Positions 10,583 to 23,044 of a DNA stretch of 64,000 bases are shown one piece after another. The position numbers were made by a program, and so were the translations under genes. Source of the DNA: Neocallimastix lanati (nom. inval.). Lineage: Eukaryota > Neocallimastigomycota > Neocallimastigomycetes > Neocallimastigales > Neocallimastigaceae. The notes beneath the pieces are model-generated. The model had not been told where the DNA came from. It searched no databases and saw only the letters and a list, made by a program, of their open reading frames with translations. Where the stretch lies: contig JACVTC010000004.1 of the NCBI GenBank assembly GCA_016946835.1, positions 1,906,001 through 1,970,000 on the forward strand, given 5' to 3'. Each line of letters starts with the position of its first letter. Position 1 is the stretch's first letter.

Positions 10583-12616
10583 ATGAATATCAAAAGTTTA
10601 AAGTGTATCTTTTTAATTTTTATTATACTATTATGTAATTGTAAGTTGAAATAAAATATTTATATTTTAATATAATTTTAAAATGTAGTATTAATAAAAA
10701 CTATAATATATATTTCTAATAGCTGTATTCTGCCAGGAAGCTGATACTGATAAGTCAGACGGACAATCTGTAAAAAGTAAAACAGAAAGAAGTACAGATG
10801 TTTCTCAACCAACAGTAACTACAACGGCAAATGGTAAGAATATATTTAAAAATATTATTTTTTTTCTCTAATTTTTATTTTTAATAAAATAGTTAATTTT
10901 TACTTCGTTATAAATTGTTAAAGTTTAGAATAAAATATGTTAGAATAAAATAATTTAAAGTAATAGCAAAAAAGAATAATAATAATAAATTAAAATAAAT
11001 ATTATATAATAAATAAAATTGAAAAATTTATATCATCAATAAATTGAAGAAATAATAAAATACAAATAATTGAACATATAATGAAAAGGTTTTTTTTTTT
11101 TTTTTTTTTTTTATTTATTTATTGATATAAAATAGAAGGAATAATTAATGGTACTCTGAATAGTTTTTGTTATTAATCTTTTTTTTTTCAATCTTTTTTA
11201 TTTTATTATTATTAAATTTTTATTTTTTTTTTATTTTTGTTTTATTTATTTTATTTTTATTTCATTTTTATTTAATTTATTTTTATTAAAATGGGGAATA
11301 TAATTAATTAAAAGATAATATTGAACCAACTATTATTCAAGATAGTAAAACTACGACAACTACAATTAGTATTAGTATGTTTTTATATTTTTTTGCCATT
11401 TGTTTAAATTTTTATATTAAAAATTTTAGATTAATTAATTAATAATTTTAGATTAATTAATTAATAATAATAAAATTATTTTTTACTTAATAATTTTAAA
11501 GCCAGAACCACAGAAGTAACAACTACTAGAACTACAACCAGAACTACAACTACAACTAGATCTAGTACAACAACTACAACCAGTAGTTATACTTCATCTA
11601 GTAATAATGTACCAAGTACAACTGAAAACCAAGTGAGTCAAGTACAAACTCAAATACCAACCCAAACCCAAACAACCGTAGATCCAAATGCAGTTATTGG
11701 AAGTAATGTTAGTTCAAATATTCCAAGCGCAACTAATAATTCTATAGGAACTATAAATACTGATAAAGTTGATGATAATAATAAAAAAGAAGAAGGTATT
11801 TCAACATGGTATATGATTGTTGGTTTAGGTTTAATTGCTGTTATTGTAATTGCTGCTATTGGATTTACTATTGCTGTTCAAAAGAAAAAGAAGAATAATA
11901 CACAAAACCAATGGTCAGGACAAGATGATTTTGATTCAAGAGTTGTTCCAATTGCTCCCCCAGCTAATACATATAACATGGGAAATGCTCAAATGTCTCA
12001 ACCACCAACAACTTATCAAGATACTTATGGTCAAGCTTATAATCAAGGTTATAATCAAGGTTATAATCAAGGACAAATGACATATAATGAACCAGCTGGT
12101 ATGCAAATGCAACAAAATAATGGAGATAATTATAATGAGTATGATCAATCCACTGATGAATATCTCCCAACTTCAGTTGATGAATTAAAGATTAATAATG
12201 TTTATGTATCACAATTCACATTCCAACCAGAATTGGATGATGAAATTGAAATTAATATTGATGATCAAATCTATATTGAAGTAATTTTTATTTTTAATTT
12301 TTATTTTTTAATTTTTATTTTTAATTTTTATTTTATTATTTTATTTTTATTTATATTGTATAATATTATATTATCATTATTTTATATTTATTATTAGGTT
12401 GCATATTAAAAATAATTAAAAAACATTTTTTTTAATTTTATATTATAATTATAGGAAATATTTGCTGATAATTGGGCCTTAGGTGTTAATACGGCTACTA
12501 ATGCTCGTGGTTGTTTCCCATTAAACATCTTCTTAAATCCAAAGAGTACATTAGATAATTCAAGATCTCAACGTACATTATCTTACTGTAGTACAGGAAA
12601 TGGACCATCTTATTAA
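10583..12616 (+). CDS. Type-I membrane protein with Thr-rich stalk and cytoplasmic SH3 domain, 5 exons
   Basis: Exons 10583-10640, 10723-10833, 11315-11374, 11502-12280 and 12455-12616 join in phase to give 389 residues. Residues 1 to about 23 form a signal peptide with a hydrophobic core (CIFLIFIILLCNS). A Ser/Thr-rich extracellular stalk (about 60-125, Thr and Arg-Thr runs) is likely O-glycosylated. One membrane segment lies at about 179-202, followed by a KKKK stop-transfer. The cytoplasmic part has YNQG tandem units, then an SH3 domain at about 308-366 with FTFQPELDDEIEI, DNWALG and GCFPLN. Architecture resembles fungal cell-wall or polarity sensors that couple an outer mucin-like stalk to an SH3 scaffold; that role is inferred. 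The third exon (60 bases) is the least certain, but it fits the phase and continues the Thr-rich stalk. Confidence 0.85.
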
Positions 12617-12856
12617 ATATAAAAAAAAACATATAACTTTTTTTTAATTATAAAATTTATTTTCATTTGTTTTTAATTTCTTATTGAAGTCTCTTTTTTT
12701 TTTTTGACAAATTTAATATCTATCTAAAATCTTAATTATATATATATAATGAAATAAATTATTTATAAAAAATAATTTAATATATATAATAATTTATTAT
12801 TAAATTTTGGATTTATAAAAAAGTTTAAAGGAACTAATTAATTATAAATATCTATG

Positions 12857-12898
<42 letters not shown>

Positions 12899-12982
12899 TT
12901 TTATCATATTTTATAAGTAATAATAATATTAATAAGTAAAAAAAAATAGTATAAAATTAAAAAAGATGATAAAAAAATAAAT

Positions 12983-13021
<39 letters not shown>

Positions 13022-13569
13022 AAAATAAGATATTAAAAAGAAATAGGTTGAAAGTAAAAGAAGGTTAAAAAAAAAAAAAAATAGTGAAGATTAATATATA
13101 TTTAATGTTTAAATATAATTGTTATTTATTTATAAAAATATTAATAGATATAGAAAGTAATAGAACTATATTTATAAAACAAAATAAATTCTATATTTTG
13201 TTTATATAATTTTTTGGATAAAGATTATATAACATTTATATAATATTTGATATTATAAATATGAAAATAATAATAATAATAAATTAAAAAAAAAAATTAT
13301 TTGTAGTTCAATAAATTTTAATAAAGAAAATTTTAAATATATATGATTATTATTATTTATATTTTATGTTTTTTTATTTTTGTTTTTATAATTATGATTC
13401 ATTTAAAAAGAAAATTTTAATATTTAAATATGAATAAGAAATCATTTCTTTATTTATAATTTAATAAAGGGGAGTATAATTTTTTGATAAATTTATAACC
13501 AAAGTAATATTTATAAAATTGATATATATATACTACTCTGATTGTGCTAAATGTTTACTTTCATTAATA
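12617..13569. other. AT-rich intergenic
   Basis: Holds the 3' UTR of the SH3 gene, TA dinucleotide runs (12861-12880), an A tract of about 30 (12989-13019) and no recognisable gene. Confidence 0.6.
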
Positions 13570-14365
13570 CAGCAAGAGCGTCAACGCTGAAAATGCAGTA
13601 ATTTTTTTTTTTTTTTTTTTATTTCCGGAGTGTACCGCCTTATGCCCCCTCAAGATATGGGAATATTAAGGTAGTCACAACACTTTGTGGATATAGTCCC
13701 TACTGGACAGCCTTACTGTTTATTCAGTATTGGCGCTCTAACCATACATATTATTGCTGAGATTTTCTAGCACGATTTTTCTCGGAATGCTTTTACGGTG
13801 CCTAACTACCTAGAAGCGAGGCTAGAGTAACCTAACCCAATTGAGTCACGTGTTAGCCCATTTGGTAATAGTATTTAGTTAGTAGGTTAATTATTCGTAG
13901 TTTAGCTACGTGCATATGAACCCATATGCTAAGAATTCGTAGATTGATTATTCGTAGTTTAGCTACGTGCATATGAACCCATATGCTAAGAATTCCCTCG
14001 TAAGTATATTAATGACAATTACTAGCACAACCCTCTCAGGCCCATTGTTAGGATAGTATCTAGAAAATACAGTAAGTAAGGCTAGTAGGGCCAATACCTC
14101 TGAAGGAAAAAACCATAATTTCTTTCAGATAGACAATTCAAACTCTAATCCATAAGGAGGTGAGGTTCGTTGCATATGAACTTTTTTCTGAATTTATTTA
14201 TACACTTATTTTTGATTATTACTTTTTATTTTTCGTTACTTTTTCATTTATTATCATGTTCAAATTGGACAAATAATTTTTATTTATTTTAGTAATTCTG
14301 TGTTTTTTTTTTTTTTATTAGAATTAAAAGTATTCATGTTTTTTATATAATAATAAATAAATAAA
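13570..14365 (+). mobile_element. Dispersed repeat: LINE family-A 3' region plus repeat R
   Basis: A near-normal-GC island. The left part (about 13650-14070, repeat R) matches 56410-57255: both contain GTAGTCACA, CCCTACTGGACAGCC, CAGTATTGG or CAGCATTGG, and AATTCCCTC. The right part (14095-14345) matches 35655-35905 almost base for base, including ATAAGGAGGTGAGGTTCGTT and TGTTCAAATTGGACAAATAA. The hairpin AGCG-TCAA-CGCT (13577-13588) recurs at 35609-35620. In the 35-kb copy this tail follows the LINE coding end, so it is probably the 3' UTR of that LINE family. No gene is visible in it. Confidence 0.6.
13891..13995 (+). repeat. 57-bp tandem duplication inside repeat R
   Basis: The segment starting TTATTCGTAGTTTAGCTACG occurs at 13891 and again at 13948, a period of 57. 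The second copy is complete to AAGAATTC (13995). The unit contains the short palindromic piece CATATGAACCCATATG. The 56-kb copy of repeat R has no such duplication, so it arose after dispersal. Confidence 0.85.
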
Positions 14366-14389
14366 ATAAAAAAAAAAAAAAAAAAAAAA

Positions 14390-16325
14390 TTAATACAGCA
14401 AATAATATCGAGAAAGATATTAAGGCGTTCATTCCAACAAATATAAAAGGCATTGCTTTTCATTGTCCTTATTACATTAAAAAACTGTCTCATGAAAAAC
14501 ATATTGCATTTCGAAATATTAAGCTTTACTTTAACTGTGAAAAATGTTGATAATTACCTTTAACAATTTAATAAATATGAAAAACTTTGCATATTAATTA
14601 AGAAAACAAAGAGTAAATTTCGTTTTGCTAAATATAAGGCTAATATGATGTATATTTAGAATCTCAATATTGTTGTGGTGGACTTTTTGCAGATAATATT
14701 TTAGTTGCTCCATCTAAACAAGCTCTTAAGAAAATTTTGAATAAGGTTCATGAATGAGCCATTAAAAATGAAATGACTTTTGGAATTAATAAGAGTGCTA
14801 CTCTTGTTGTAAAACCGATAAACTTTGTTAAACCGATAAATTATGAAGATCCATCTTTCTTTATTGGTAGGAACAAATTATCTAAAAACGGACAACTATA
14901 CTTATCTTAGTATTCCTTTTGATGAATCTTTTTCATTGAAACCTATACAATCCAAATTAAACAGTAATTTAAATGTCAAGTTTAATTCATACTTTCAATT
15001 TCGTATTAATAAATCTATTCCTCTCCCATTGAAGAAATAATGATTTAATTTTCTTTATTCTTAGTCTTGTTTTATATTATGCTCCTCGATTTGGTTCAAA
15101 TAAGAGCAGATGCACTAAAGCTCAAAAAATTATTAATAGAGGACTTTATTGGAGTTATATCTAGTAATTCTTATGTTAGTCTTTATGACCCGTGAATTGA
15201 GAATACCTCCTCTTTCAGCTATCTGTGCTATATCTCAATTACGCTGCTTTAGAAAATAGAAAAACTCATCATGTATTATTATTCATCTCACTAATAATAT
15301 TCCTATTTTGTCACATTATTCATGAACTAAAGAATCAAAGACTTTGGATATGAAATTAAATGGTAAGAAAACAAGTGAAATAAAAAAATTTTATTGGGAA
15401 AGAGATGTCTTCAAACCCTCAAAAGCTAAAAAAGCAATTATTTACAAGGATAATGATTTTGGATTTATTTCAGAAATCAAAGACTTATCATTTCAATATC
15501 TTAAGTATCAATTAGGATTCTTTTGGATTTCTCGAATTAGGTTTGGTTTTAAATTCGACATTAGTATTTCCATTAAAAGAAAAATAGTCTCAGAAGATTG
15601 CCCTAAATGTTACCCATGTTGTGGTGTTAGTGTACCTAGTTTTTCTCACTGGATCTTTACCTGTAATGAATTGGAAAATTACAGAAATAAATCTTTACTT
15701 TTTCTAGATGATCTCTTTTTGAAGTTTGCTATGATAATTGAACAAAAATCCTTGGATGTTTCTATAGATTCAGAAAAGGATTATGATAATAATATTTATT
15801 ATTTTATATTGAGTGCTCTTCTTGGCAGGCGTTCAATATATGAAAAAAAAATAAACTTAATGATGGGAAACAAAGACAATTAGTTGACAATATTTTTAAG
15901 CAAAGCTCAACTTCGTTGACTGTTCCATATTTTGTGGGGATTGCAGAGTTTCTAAAAAACGTAATACCATTAATTTGTCGATCTTTTATATTAATGATGA
16001 AGTGGTATTCCGTTGAATCTACCGTTTCCGAGAGCGTCGACGTCTAAATGATAAGGCATGGATTTTTACATCCTGGTGAAAGAACAGATACAGATTCGTT
16101 AGATAACACTAATACTGAAATTATTACTTGCAATAATGGATGTGGTGTTATCATCGATGAATGGGAAAAGTTAGAGGCTATTGCTTCTAACGCATTTTTA
16201 TAATTTTATAATATATAATGTTTCATTTCATGTATTTTTTTGTTATTTTTTTCATTTAAATCATGTAATTTTATTATTATAAATTAAATAAAGTTTTCTC
16301 TAAGTCTAAAAAAAAAAAAAAAAAA
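14390..16325 (+). pseudogene. Decayed non-LTR retrotransposon (family B) with reverse-transcriptase remnants and poly(A) tail
   Basis: Pieces of a LINE ORF2 appear in order. At about 14562-14650 is a Lys-rich linker (KYEKLCILIKKTKSKF). At 14670-14830 is reverse-transcriptase motif C as GGLFADN, with the usual FADD changed to FADN, then the downstream HE.AIKNEMTFGINKSA block interrupted by a TGA. At 15058-15165 is LVLYYAPRFGSN...AQKIINRGL. At 15344-16048 is the C-terminal region with DCPKCYPCC...SHWIFTC, a zinc-knuckle-like motif. Stops (for example at 15881-15883) and frame changes show it is dead, and the 5' half is missing. AATAAA at 16287-16292 precedes a poly(A) of about 18 (16308-16325), as expected for reverse transcription of polyadenylated RNA. 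Confidence 0.8.
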
Positions 16326-16565
16326 TACTTTATAATATTTTAAAATTTATACTTTTGTATTATTGTGAAAAATACCAAGCTACTATTGCTATCAGAAGTG
16401 GTAGAATTTTTGACTATGAATCATTTCATGTATAATATGCTATGCTAATATTTACCTTTTTTTTTTTTTTTTTTTTTAATTTTTTTTAACAATTTTTTGA
16501 TATTTAGTATCCTTTATATATATATATATATAATTTTTTTTATAAAAAAAAAATAATTAGAGCTT

Positions 16566-16614
<49 letters not shown>

Positions 16615-16645
16615 TGATGGTAATACAAAGAGGTCTGGAAATTCT

Positions 16646-16686
<41 letters not shown>

Positions 16687-17745
16687 ATATTAATATGGAA
16701 ATTTACTTCATCCCAAAAGTTAACTGTAATACTAATACGGATTATTTGAAAGTTATTTATATGATTATAAAACATTTATCTATTAAAAGAATAAAGTGGA
16801 GGATTACTTCAAGGTTTCTAACATTAAACAGTATAAATTATAGTAAATCCTGGTATTATTCTGAAACCACTATTTTTATCACTGATAGTCTTTTGTATTC
16901 TAATCCATTCTCGAATACTTAATATTTTAATCTCTGTATTAGCTGGAATATTAATGTTTGGAACTTTACTCATTTTAATTAAATTTTTAATTCTATTTTC
17001 AATTAAAATTTAAAGAAAAAAATATAATATTTTGTATATATAAGTGGTGTGAGGTGTTTATTAGAAAACAATATATATATATATTTATATTAAAACGAAT
17101 TAAAGAAAATTTATAGCATAATAAAACAGAAAAAAAAAAAAAAAACTAAACAATTAAATATATTTTAATCTTTATATATTATAAATGAATATATTGAAAT
17201 TGATTTATAAAATAAAGAAAAAATGTATAATAGTATTTAAATTAAATTTATTGAAATTGAAATAAAATAAAAAAATAAATAATAATATTTTAATTTTAAT
17301 TGAAAAGGAAATATCAATGAAGAGAAAAAAAAAAATTTTTTTTATAAAAAACAAAGAAAAAAAATTTTTAATATATATATATATATATTATCTTCAAAAA
17401 ATTATATATGTAATACATGAAAAAAAAAAAAAAATTTTTTTTTGTTATTTTTTTTTGTTAATTTTACATACAATATCATTGTATATTTTATATCTGTTAA
17501 CTGATAATTTTAATTAATGATTGAAATATTTTTACTTTTAGAAACAACTAATTTTACTAAAAAAGATTTAACAATTAAAAAAGAAATATAAATAAGAATA
17601 GTAATATGTAACTAATGTTAAATATTTATTAACTTGTAATTTATTCAATATTAAATTTATGTCTTAATATTTTTTCTGTATTCTTTTTTCTATATATAAT
17701 AACACTTGTTAATTGAATTATTTTTAATTTTACTTATAAACAAAT
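16326..17745. other. AT-rich spacer with homopolymer-separated islands and a 49-codon minus-strand frame
   Basis: Two islands of normal complexity (about 16375-16460 and 16612-16650) and a third (16695-16976) are separated by T or A tracts up to about 40. The minus strand at 16824-16973 opens with Met and reads SKVPNINIPANTEIKIL, then stops after 49 codons. It looks more protein-like than the plus-strand frame in the same place. I do not recognise it; it may be an exon or fragment of a dead gene. From 17000 on, only AT-rich sequence that should hold the next gene's promoter. Confidence 0.3.
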
Positions 17746-20700
17746 ATGTTAAAAAAAAAAGCATTTTCTTTATATGGCGAAGAACAAGACCGTAAGATGG
17801 AAAAAAAAAAACGGTAAACGTATTCTTATTGGCTATTTAAATACATAGTTTTTTTAAAAAGTATTAAATTAATATAAATTAAATATAAAAAAAAGTCCTT
17901 GAACTTTATTAAATATAAAAAATCAATAAACTTTATTAAATAAAAAATATTATTTAAAATATATTAATAGAATTTAATTTAATATAAATTTTAATATATT
18001 TTGATATAAAAGATATTCGAAAATTATATTAAATAGATATTGTGTTTTTATATAATTAAGGACATTATTCAAAAATTACTTTTATAGTAAAAATAATCAT
18101 ATTTATTATAATATTATAATAAGAAATGATTATAAATTAAAATAACCTAATTTGGTATACTTCAACGTAATGATTAAGAATGATTAATAATATTAAGTAT
18201 AATTTATTTATTATTAAAAATATTTAATGATTGTCAATAATTTAAATATTAAATATGTATAGAATGATGCATTCAGGATAAATAAAAAGATAATATAAAT
18301 TTTAATTTATAGAAAAAGTTTTTTTCTTTTTATCTTTTATATTAATAATTAGAATTAATTAGAATTTATTTAAAAGTTTCTTTAATATTTTTTTAAAAAG
18401 AAAGTAAGTAGTATCAAATAACATAAAAGAAATACTCTATTACTGTATTAACTAAAAACAATGTACTATATTAAATAATATATTAATTTTAATAAATATA
18501 TTTAATAGAATTTTAAATAAAAGAAAAATCAATCAAATATATTTACTATCATATAATAATAAAAAAAAAAAAAATAAAAAATTATTACGAAAATATATAT
18601 TAAATACTATAATAAATATAATGGAATAATAATCAAATAAATCTAAATAATAAAAATTTATAATATATATATATATTAGACTATTTCTTTTTTATAATTA
18701 TATTAAATAAATATTTTTTATTATTAGTTTAATATAATTTTAATGTATACAAAGTATAATATTTATATATTAATTCATCATATTAATATGAATGTCATTT
18801 TAGCGAATGAAATTGGTAAAAAAATTTTTTTTATTTTATTATATTTTTATTTTAAAAAAAATTTTATTTTAATAAACTAATATCTTATTTTTATTATTTT
18901 TTTATTTTATGTAGAAATTAAATTATTTAAAAAATAATATTATATTAATATACGCATAAACAAACAAACAAACAAATAAACAAAAAACAAAAATCAAAAA
19001 ACAAAAAAAAAAAAGAGTGAAAATAGATATTTAAAGCTTGATTTAGGGTTTTATTTTTTTCATCAAAAAGATTTATTGTATAATATTACAAATTATATTG
19101 TATTGAAAATAAAAGAAATATTATATATAAATAAATACTCTCAATTAATGGAGGGAAAAGAAAGATAAGAATAAGAAAAACATAATATTAAAAAATATAT
19201 TGTTTATTTCTTTTCTTATCTTTTTTTTTTTTTTTTTTTTACTGAAAAAAAAAAAAACATAATATAAACACCAAATAATATTACAAATTCAATAATTTAC
19301 AAATTAGTTATTTCACTATTTATATTATTTAAATTTTAATTTTATTTTCGATAATCATAAACATTAAGGTTACGCAATAATAAAAAGCAATTATTAGAAT
19401 ATATATTTTTTAAAAAAGAAGAATAAATCAATTAATATAAAATATTTATTGTAAAATTAAAATAATATATAATAATCATTATATTTTATTATACAAATAA
19501 AGACATCTAAAATGTAAGAGAAACAATTATATTGATATTATCAGATATATTAATTTGAAATTATAATGATATGTTATAATAAAAAAAAAAAATTAGAAAA
19601 AGATTAAAATTGTTATTAACAATCTTTTATAAATATAAATGAATTAATATTAATAAATATTTTATAATATTTATTATTTTTTTTATTTACTTTTATATTA
19701 TAAAAAATAAAGGTTAAAGCTTTTTAGGAAAAAGAGCAATAAAAAACAAATAGTTGAACCCGTGAAACCAGTTGAAAGAACATTCAAAGTTAGACGTCCA
19801 CAAATTCAAGAAGAAATTGATGCTATAGCTGCTGCAAAAGCTAGAAAAGAAACAGAATTAAAATCATTTGAAGAACAGAAAATACAGCAATTAAAAGAAC
19901 AAAGATTACAACCAAAATTACATGTTACTAATCCAACAAATAATCAACCTTCATTTATAATAAATGAAAATACTGAAGCAATACAGGACTTTGGTAACGA
20001 AGATAGTGATGATGAACCATTTAAAACTTTACAACAAAAAAAGAGTATGGCAAGGAAGGATAGTGATAATCAAAGCTATCAAGAATCAATAGACACAAGT
20101 ATTTATGGTAAAAAACATAATCATAAACGTCATCATAAACATCATCATAAACATCGTCATAGACAAGATAATTCTACTATGAATATAAATTTAAATAATA
20201 AATCAAAAGATCCAGAATTAGAATCAACAACTTTACATTCAAATAATATTGATATTCAGTCCTTTATGTTTGGTGAAAAGGAAAGTCTAAATGCTCCATC
20301 TAAACCATCTGGAACTTCATCACTTTTTGATGATATTATGCAATCGTTCACTACTTTACATGATACCGGTGTAATTGATACCTCTTCAGACAATAATATG
20401 TCAATAACTCAAAGAAATAAATATGTATTGAATGAATCTTCTTCATTATCGAATAATAATACTTTTAATAATTCTTCATCAAAAATTGATGATAATACAT
20501 CTTACAGTAGTAAAAGAGTTTTTAAATTAGGTGCTAATGCTAATGAAAATAGCAATACCTATAATTCAAGTAGTTTAAGAAATAATGATGAAGATAGCGA
20601 TCGCATTACCACTAATGATATTGCTAGAATTCTTTTGGGACAAGGTGATTTCTTTTCAAGTGATAATAATAATAATAATAGTGATAGATATGAAAATAAT

Positions 20701-22416
20701 AGTTATATGAATAAATCAAAATATTCATTAAGCAATAATTCAAATAATGATTACTCATCTAAATATGAATCTAAATATGAATCTAAATATAGTACTAATG
20801 AAACCTCTAATAATTATTCATACTTAAATAAATATAGTAGTAATAATGATGACTACTATAGTTACAATAGATATAATAATAGTAATAATAGTAATCCATA
20901 CAATAAAGAAGTTGAAGATTCAAAAAGTCAAATTAAGCCAGAGGAAATGCGTGGAAAATCACCAGCTGAAATTTTAAAAGCAATTCGTGAAAGAAATTTA
21001 GCTAATGTTAAGGGAAAGCAGTCAGATGATGAAACTGAATCTGATCACTTAAAAAGTAAAAATGAAAATGAAAATGAAAATGAAAATGAAAATGAAATTG
21101 AAATTGAAATTGAAATTGACAATAAAAATAAAAATAAAAATAAAAATAAAAATAAAAATAAAAATAGTAATAAAAATGAAGAACAAAAAGAAGCTAATAA
21201 CACTTTAAAAAATTCTTCTTCTATTAGATCAAGAAGAAGAGGTAAAAAGATAAAGAAACCCTTAATACCTGATTCTGATTCTGAAGAAGAAACAGAATCT
21301 GAATTTACCGATTCTGAAGAAGACGCAATTGAAGAAGCAGCTAAATCAAAAGTATTCCAAAATGTTCTATCTGAACCAAGTATGATTTCACCACCAATAG
21401 TTTCCCCATTCCCACAAAACCAAAGAAATTCTATGATTAATATGATGAATCCAATGATGAATAATGTGGCTTCAATGAGTCCTTTGGTTAAACCAGTAAC
21501 TCCATTAAGTCCAATAATGAATCCATTAATGAAACCAATGTCACCAATGAGTCCAAGACAATCCATAATATTCCCAACTGCTCCAACACCTTTAGGCCTT
21601 CCACCATCAGCTGTAGCTCCAGTTTGTCCACCATCTCCAAGTATAGCGTCATCAAAAGGAAGTAATTCTAGTAAACGTAAAAAAAAGCAAAAATCAAAAC
21701 CATTGGTAGATTTAATTCCAAATCAACCAAAAGAAGATCCAATTGATATTGAATCTAAAGATGGTAAGACGGAAGATTCTGATGAAGATAATTCACAAGG
21801 TATTTCAAAACATGAATCTTTTATTTCTACAAATTCCCAAGCTATACCACCAACTGGAACTCCAATTTTACAAGCTATACCAGGATTATCAGGAATGCCA
21901 GGTACTCCAGGTTTACAAGGAATGTCAGGCTTAGCAGGTGTACCAGCAATGCATTTATCAGGTATGCCAGGAATGACAGGATTAACAGGTATGCCATCGA
22001 TGCAATTACCAGGAATGACGGGAATGACAGGAATGCCAAGTATGATGATGGGTCCAACTGGACAACCAATGATTGTTCCACAAGCTAGACCAATGTTTAT
22101 GGATCAATTTGCAATTCAAAATAATTTAGGTCGTAGTAATTCCGTAAAATCTAATGCATCAACTCTTTCTAGAAAGAGTAAGAAGAAGGGAAAGAAGACT
22201 ACTACGGGCAAGAAGAAGGGTACAAAAAAGGGTACTAAAAAGAGTGATAAAATTGGCGATGATTTAGAATCAATTCAAGATACTGAATCTGAGACTATAG
22301 CTAATGGATATAATGAAGATGATAATCGTTCCGTTATGTCTAAGAAATCTGCTAAATCTACTAAATCGTCTAAAAGTACAAAGAAAACAAAAGCTAAAAA
22401 GAAAATGACTCAATAA
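17746..22416 (+). CDS. Large disordered Lys/Ser/Asn-rich protein of unknown function, 2 exons
   Basis: Exon 2 (19728-22416) has no in-frame ATG for its first 100 codons, so an upstream exon is needed. A 68-base exon at 17746-17813 starts ATG, ends CG|GTAAAC in the right phase, and gives MLKKKAFSLYGEEQDRKM joined to a basic KKKRKKSNKKQ stretch. The product would be 918 residues. Visible regions, in order, are: a charged coiled-coil-prone segment (KARKETELKSFEEQKIQQL), a His-rich patch, long Ser/Asn stretches, in-frame ENEN, EIEI and NKNK dipeptide runs (about 470-505), an acidic Ser-rich block (DSDSEEETESE), a Met/Pro-rich stretch (MSPLVKPVTPLSP), Gly-Met-Pro/Thr collagen-like repeats (about 735-800), and a Lys/Ser C-terminus (KKSAKSTKSSKST). 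No catalytic domain is seen and the family is unknown. The 1.9-kb intron is unusual here, so exon 1 is tentative. Confidence 0.6.
17814..19727 (+). other. Proposed 1.9-kb intron, AT-rich
   Basis: Begins GTAAAC and ends TTTTTAG. Inside is AT-rich sequence with a T20 tract near 19222 and no recognisable gene. If the first exon is wrong, this is simply the promoter region of the disordered-protein gene. Confidence 0.4.
21061..21170 (+). repeat. In-frame hexanucleotide repeats (GAAAAT, GAAATT, AATAAA)
   Basis: Successive hexamer arrays encode EN, EI and NK dipeptide runs within the disordered protein. The GAAATT hexamer is also the unit of the non-coding array at 26.6-26.9 kb. Confidence 0.9.
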
Positions 22417-22498
22417 ATAAATAATTTTTAAATTAAGCAAAATTAAAAAAATATAGAGATAATAATATAGAAAATAAAATTAAAATTTAAAATTGAAA

Positions 22499-22536
<38 letters not shown>

Positions 22537-22677
22537 AATATATATATTATTTACTTTTAATGTTTAATATTTAATAAAATTTAATATATATATTTTAAAT
22601 ATATATTTTTTAATTCTTGAAAAATCTTACTGACAAATATTCACAAATATATAAATTCACAATTATCTAATCAAAGA

Positions 22678-22721
<44 letters not shown>

Positions 22722-23006
22722 ATATATATATTTTACAACATAATATAATACTTATATGAGTGAAAACAATAGTTTATTAAACAAGATTTTAAATTATATA
22801 AGCCCAAAATTTTTCATTTTAACATATACCTTTCAAAAAAATAATAAAAAAAAAAGTTTTTTTATTTATTAAACGTTTATTTTTATTTGTTATTTCTCTG
22901 TATCATAATAACATTCTTGTTGTTAGAGTTGATAATAATAATAATAATTATAATAAATATTAACTTTTTTTTTTTTAAATTCTATATCGATATTATTAAA
23001 AAATAT

Positions 23007-23044
<38 letters not shown>

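Noticed and set aside
13891-13995. CRISPR-like repeats
   Set aside because: Only two units with no spacer pattern, within a eukaryotic dispersed repeat.
16695-16922. Plus-strand 75-codon frame
   Set aside because: Composition looks like an antisense shadow of the minus-strand frame at 16824-16973; no family resemblance.
21045-21566. Minus-strand 173-codon frame
   Set aside because: Antisense to the disordered-protein gene; it only mirrors codon bias and the hexamer repeats.
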